Shown piece after piece: positions 5,924 to 8,095 of a stretch of 8,095 nucleotides of DNA. The position numbers were made by a program, and so were the translations under genes. Origin of the DNA: Hyphomonas sp. (GTDB taxonomy: Bacteria; Pseudomonadota; Alphaproteobacteria; Caulobacterales; Hyphomonadaceae); assembly GCA_029287305.1 (NCBI GenBank), contig JARFRJ010000152.1, forward strand, positions 1 through 8,095. Direction: 5' to 3'. How positions within the stretch are numbered: position 1 is the stretch's first letter; each line of letters begins with the position of its first letter. Below the pieces are notes generated by a model that did no database searches, was not told the origin of the DNA, and saw only the letters and a list, made by a program, of their open reading frames with translations.

Positions 5924-7102
5924 TTATGCCGCGCTGAGGGCATCATCCAATACACCTATGGCCTGGCGTACATCTTTAGCTTCAATAATCAGGGGCGGGG
6001 CCAATCGTAAGACATTATTCCCGGCAACACCGACAAGCAATTGACGCTCACGGGCGGCCACTTGCAGAGGCTTTGGCGCATCTTTCATCATCAGGCCACA
6101 CAGGAGGCCCTTGCCGGTCACACCCAGGACTTTATCTGAATGCGTATCGGCCAAGGACTTCAAGCCTTGCGTCAATGTACCGGAAATATGTCGGACATGC
6201 TCCAGAAAGGCAGGGTCTGTCATAATATCCCAAACGGCATTACCTACCGCCATGGCAAGGGGATTTCCGCCATAAGTCGAGCCATGTGAGCCGGGCTGCA
6301 TGACGCTGCCAACCGCTTCTGTGGTTAAACAGGCTCCAAAAGGAAAGCCCGCCCCTATGCCTTTGGCGAGACACATAATGTCTGGCTCGGCCGCTTCAGC
6401 CCAATCATGGGCAAAAAGCTTGCCTGTTCGTCCCATGCCGCATTGGACTTCATCATATATCAGCAAGGCCCCGCGTTCATCACACAGCTTGCGTAAACCG
6501 GTTAGACAGACCTCCGGGATCGCGCGCACCCCGCCCTCGCCTTGCACAGGCTCAACCATTACAGCCGCCGTTTTCTCATCAATGGCCGCATCCAGCGCGT
6601 CATGGTCACCATATTCCACGTGTTTAAAGCCCGGTAGAGGTTGCCCGAACCCTTCCAGATATTTGGGATTTCCCCCGGCATTGATCGCACCAAGAGAGCG
6701 CCCATGAAAAGCGCCGGTGAAGGTTACAATATCTGTTCGTTCAGGCGCGCTATTCGCCCAATGATATTTGCGGGCGGATTTTAAGGCGCATTCAATCGCT
6801 TCTGTGCCGGAATTGGTGAAGAAAACGCGATCGGCAAAACTCTCCTCACAGATTTTACGCGACAATTCTTCTGCGGCAGGCACGCGAAACATATTGGATG
6901 TATGCCATAATTTGGCGGCTTGCTCTTGCAATGTCTTGACCAAGACAGGGTGGCCATGGCCAAGCGCCGTGACCGCGATACCGGAAATGAAATCGAGATA
7001 AGGGGTGCCGTCTTCGGTGAACAGGTTCACGCCTTCCCCGCGGACAAAAACCTCTGGTGGAGGGGCATAAACTGGCATTATGTGCTGGCGCTGATCGTGC
7101 AT
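5924..7102 (-). CDS. argD: Acetylornithine aminotransferase (class III, PLP)
   Basis: PLP enzyme that transfers an amino group from glutamate to N-acetylglutamate semialdehyde, giving N-acetylornithine; family members may also act as succinyldiaminopimelate aminotransferase in lysine synthesis. The 392-residue product has NSGTEA (97-102, phosphate binding), FHGRSLG (132-138), YDEVQCGMGRTG with D217 and Q220 contacting the cofactor ring, the Schiff-base lysine K247 in CLAKG, and GSTYGGNPLA (274-283). I chose the ATG at 7102 because ACAGGA lies 8 nt upstream and it leaves a short lead into MPVYAPPPEVF, as in relatives. An ATG at 7138 would add 12 residues with a poorer ribosome site. It is first in an argD-argF pair. 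A perfect TTAA-N7-TTAA box sits 59 bp upstream. Confidence 0.96.
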   Translation of the reverse strand: MHDQRQHIMPVYAPPPEVFVRGEGVNLFTEDGTPYLDFISGIAVTALGHGHPVLVKTLQEQAAKLWHTSNMFRVPAAEELSRKICEESFADRVFFTNSGTEAIECALKSARKYHWANSAPERTDIVTFTGAFHGRSLGAINAGGNPKYLEGFGQPLPGFKHVEYGDHDALDAAIDEKTAAVMVEPVQGEGGVRAIPEVCLTGLRKLCDERGALLIYDEVQCGMGRTGKLFAHDWAEAAEPDIMCLAKGIGAGFPFGACLTTEAVGSVMQPGSHGSTYGGNPLAMAVGNAVWDIMTDPAFLEHVRHISGTLTQGLKSLADTHSDKVLGVTGKGLLCGLMMKDAPKPLQVAARERQLLVGVAGNNVLRLAPPLIIEAKDVRQAIGVLDDALSAA

Positions 7103-7110
7103 ATGTATTG

Positions 7111-7116
7111 TCCTGT
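7111..7116 (-). promoter_or_regulatory. Ribosome binding site deciding the argD start
   Basis: ACAGGA on the minus strand is 8 nt before the ATG at 7102. It supports this start over the in-frame ATG at 7138. Confidence 0.55.
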
Positions 7117-7160
7117 TGTGTTGAGTGTCGACGCGCATCAGGATCGCATCTCTTTACGCT

Positions 7161-7175
7161 TTAAGAGCATTTTAA
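7161..7175. promoter_or_regulatory. Perfect CtrA-like box TTAA-N7-TTAA upstream of argD
   Basis: TTAA-GAGCATT-TTAA matches both half-sites of the CtrA consensus with the exact 7-bp spacer, 59 bp upstream of the preferred argD start. This is promoter distance, so it could activate or repress the argDF transcript. The region is AT-rich, so a chance match cannot be excluded. Confidence 0.45.
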
Positions 7176-7252
7176 ATCTGCCCTGACAAGAAAGCCTGCG
7201 AGGAATTTTTCCTAGATTTTAATTTGAAGCGCATTTCTGCAAAGGGTTTACG

Positions 7253-7354
7253 ATGGCCAGCGGAACGGGCGGCGCAACGGCCAGCGCAACGGGCAGCGCA
7301 ACGGGCAAAAACCGCTCTGATCGCATGAAAATCTCAAACATTTACATGAATTAA
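7253..7354 (+). CDS. Doubtful 33-residue ORF made of SATG repeats
   Basis: ATG at 7253 with AAAGGG six bases upstream opens a 33-codon frame. Its first half is a four-residue repeat of the SATG type (MASGTGGATASATGSATG), made by the 12-bp tandem DNA repeat; the second half is KNRSDRMKISNIYMN. It has no membrane segment or known motif. The only points in its favour are the ribosome-like site and the repeat period being a multiple of three. It may be just a repeat array that happens to be open. It is the only plus-strand gene candidate in the window. Confidence 0.2.
   Translation: MASGTGGATASATGSATGKNRSDRMKISNIYMN
7258..7305 (+). repeat. 12-bp tandem repeat array, four units
   Basis: Four units with exact 12-bp period lie at 7258-7269, 7270-7281, 7282-7293 and 7294-7305. 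The last two are identical (CAGCGCAACGGG); the first two differ by one and two bases. On the opposite strand the array at 259-294 has nearly the same unit (CAGCGCRACGAG). Both are intergenic, suggesting a dispersed short-repeat family in this genome. Confidence 0.8.
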
Positions 7355-7387
7355 CCGCTTTGTAATGCAGAAAGCCTCCTATAGGGC

Positions 7388-7416
7388 TTGACGTATAACA
7401 ATAAAAGATTATTGTT
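7388..7416 (+). promoter_or_regulatory. AT-rich inverted repeat beside a -35-like TTGACG
   Basis: AACAATAA (7397-7404) and TTATTGTT (7409-7416) are perfect 8-bp inverted arms around a 4-bp centre. TTGACG (7388-7393) lies just upstream, and TATTGT 16 bp later could be a weak -10, so the repeat would sit between the promoter boxes like an operator. No clear gene lies downstream on the plus strand. It could control a small RNA or be a non-functional AT-rich palindrome. Confidence 0.35.
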
Positions 7417-7477
7417 TAACGGTAAATTGAATCGGGATTTCAACAGTTTCCTCTTCCTCAATATCCACTGTTTTCAT
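7409..7477 (-). other. Doubtful 22-residue ORF or gene remnant
   Basis: A minus-strand frame from ATG at 7477 ends at TAA 7409-7411 and encodes a very acidic stretch (VDIEEEETV) followed by EIPIQFTVKQ. The ending resembles an amphipathic beta-strand C-terminus of the kind seen in TonB-like proteins, but this is a weak impression. There is no good ribosome site. An in-frame TGA (7484-7486) separates it from another 24-codon open stretch starting at 7558, so the pair could be the decayed 3' end of a gene. I cannot identify it. Confidence 0.2.
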
Positions 7478-7625
7478 TTTGGTTCAATTTACACCCTTAT
7501 ATGGTTTTGTTCTGATTGTGCCTTTGCATTCCTTCTGCGGTACTTGTAAACTGAACATAAGCCCACTTTGTTCAATCCATCATTCTTAAATTTTTTTGCA
7601 CGTTTAGAGCGTGTGTGCGCTAAGT

Positions 7626-8095
7626 TCAGCGAAACAATATCCCTTTATAAAGACGCTTGCCCAAAAGCCAAAGCCCGGTGACCACCATGGCGAAGGCCAG
7701 AAAGGCTGAAAGCTTCATCCACCAAGTGTCTATTTTGTCCTCGCCTGTCATATCCAGTATATGAAAGCGCCAGAAAATATCAAAGATACGCCAATTGCGC
7801 GTGCGTATGGTTACAATCTCGCCTGTATCTGCCCGTATATAGACCCGCGCGCCATCTTGCTGATAGGTTAGAACCCAGACGGGCAAAGCGCCGCGATATT
7901 CACGCGGCGGGTCTTCTGCCAACCAATCTATACGGATCGGATCGCCCATCTGCGGAACTAGGCCAGAACGCGCAATCTGGCGCGCTTCATCTTTATTGAG
8001 GGCATCTATTGGCAGGCCTGTATCCGCAGCATGCAACGACCAGCCTGCCTCTGTCTGTAATTTCCAGACAGGCTTTCCCAAGCGGAGCATAGGCT
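7626..8095 (-). CDS. PepSY-domain membrane protein, partial at window edge
   Basis: The frame is open to the right edge, so the N-terminus is probably missing; an ATG at 8090 exists but has no visible upstream context. The visible 154 residues contain two PepSY-like segments: KPVWKLQTEAGWSLHAADTG (about 7-25) followed by ALNKDEARQIA, and LPVWVLTYQQDGARVYI with ADTGEIV (about 69-93). Next comes an aromatic stretch, WRIFDIFWRFHILDM (100-114), typical of PepSY membrane proteins, and one C-terminal transmembrane helix at about 126-144 with a short basic tail. Homologues usually have another N-terminal helix, with the PepSY part outside the cytoplasmic membrane. Such proteins often occur near iron-uptake genes, but their reaction is poorly known. 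No terminator is evident after its stop codon. Confidence 0.85.
   Translation of the reverse strand, partial: PMLRLGKPVWKLQTEAGWSLHAADTGLPIDALNKDEARQIARSGLVPQMGDPIRIDWLAEDPPREYRGALPVWVLTYQQDGARVYIRADTGEIVTIRTRNWRIFDIFWRFHILDMTGEDKIDTWWMKLSAFLAFAMVVTGLWLLGKRLYKGILFR

Larger units (their letters stand above)
7103..7625. other. Gene-poor region upstream of argD
   Basis: About 520 bases without a well-supported gene. From left to right: the argD ribosome site and a CtrA-like box (7161-7175), an AGGAA-TTT-TTCCT inverted repeat (7201-7213), a 12-bp tandem repeat inside a doubtful plus-strand micro-ORF (7253-7354), an AT-rich inverted repeat with a promoter-like TTGACG (7388-7416), and a doubtful minus-strand micro-ORF (7409-7477). 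I found no clear terminator for the PepSY gene that ends at 7626. Confidence 0.55.

Noticed and set aside
7351..7430. Further one-mismatch CtrA-like boxes at 7351-7365 and 7416-7430
   Set aside because: One-mismatch matches are expected by chance in AT-rich DNA and these lack a supported gene at promoter distance.
7484..7486. TGA read as selenocysteine joining two micro-ORFs
   Set aside because: There is no sign of a selenoprotein family or a recognisable SECIS hairpin, and the flanking frames are too short to judge.
7596..7625. Hairpin and homopolymer run after the PepSY gene as its terminator
   Set aside because: The stem is only about four base pairs and, on the minus strand, the run that follows is A rather than T.

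Overview
The window looks like part of a chromosome from a marine, Caulobacter-like alphaproteobacterium; a Maricaulales/Hyphomonadaceae-type lineage is my best guess. Three things suggest this: an RNase E with a large acidic insert in its S1 domain and a C-terminal GWW motif (the PNPase-binding type known from Caulobacter), Flp-type pilins, and TTAA-N7-TTAA boxes like those bound by the cell-cycle regulator CtrA. The taxonomic call is inference. No mobile element, CRISPR array, tRNA or rRNA was recognised.

Layout: every recognisable gene is on the minus strand, so transcription runs from high to low coordinates. At the right edge is the C-terminal part of a PepSY-domain membrane protein (7626 to the window edge). 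Next comes a gene-poor stretch (about 7103-7625) with a 12-bp tandem repeat, an AT-rich inverted repeat and two doubtful micro-ORFs. Then follows an argD-argF pair (7102-4934) for arginine biosynthesis. Two short class IVb (Flp) prepilin genes follow, at 4659-4492 and 4154-3981, separated by a strong rho-independent terminator, so each probably has its own promoter. A 535-bp leader with a GC-rich hairpin and a perfect CtrA-like box precedes rne (3445-344), which encodes a 1033-residue RNase E. The left 343 bp hold a second 12-bp repeat array and hairpins, one of which may terminate rne.

How the genes work together: RNase E (mRNA decay and rRNA processing), ArgD/ArgF (N-acetylornithine to citrulline) and the Flp pilins (surface adhesion) belong to separate pathways and do not form one system. 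The most interesting shared signal is regulatory. Both pilin genes have a TTAAC box with a degenerate second half-site 79-80 bp upstream of their start codons, and perfect TTAA-N7-TTAA boxes sit upstream of rne and of argD. Together these suggest, but do not prove, cell-cycle (CtrA) control over this stretch. I do not see a clearly new multi-gene system. The other points of interest are the related 12-bp repeat arrays at both ends and the structured rne leader.
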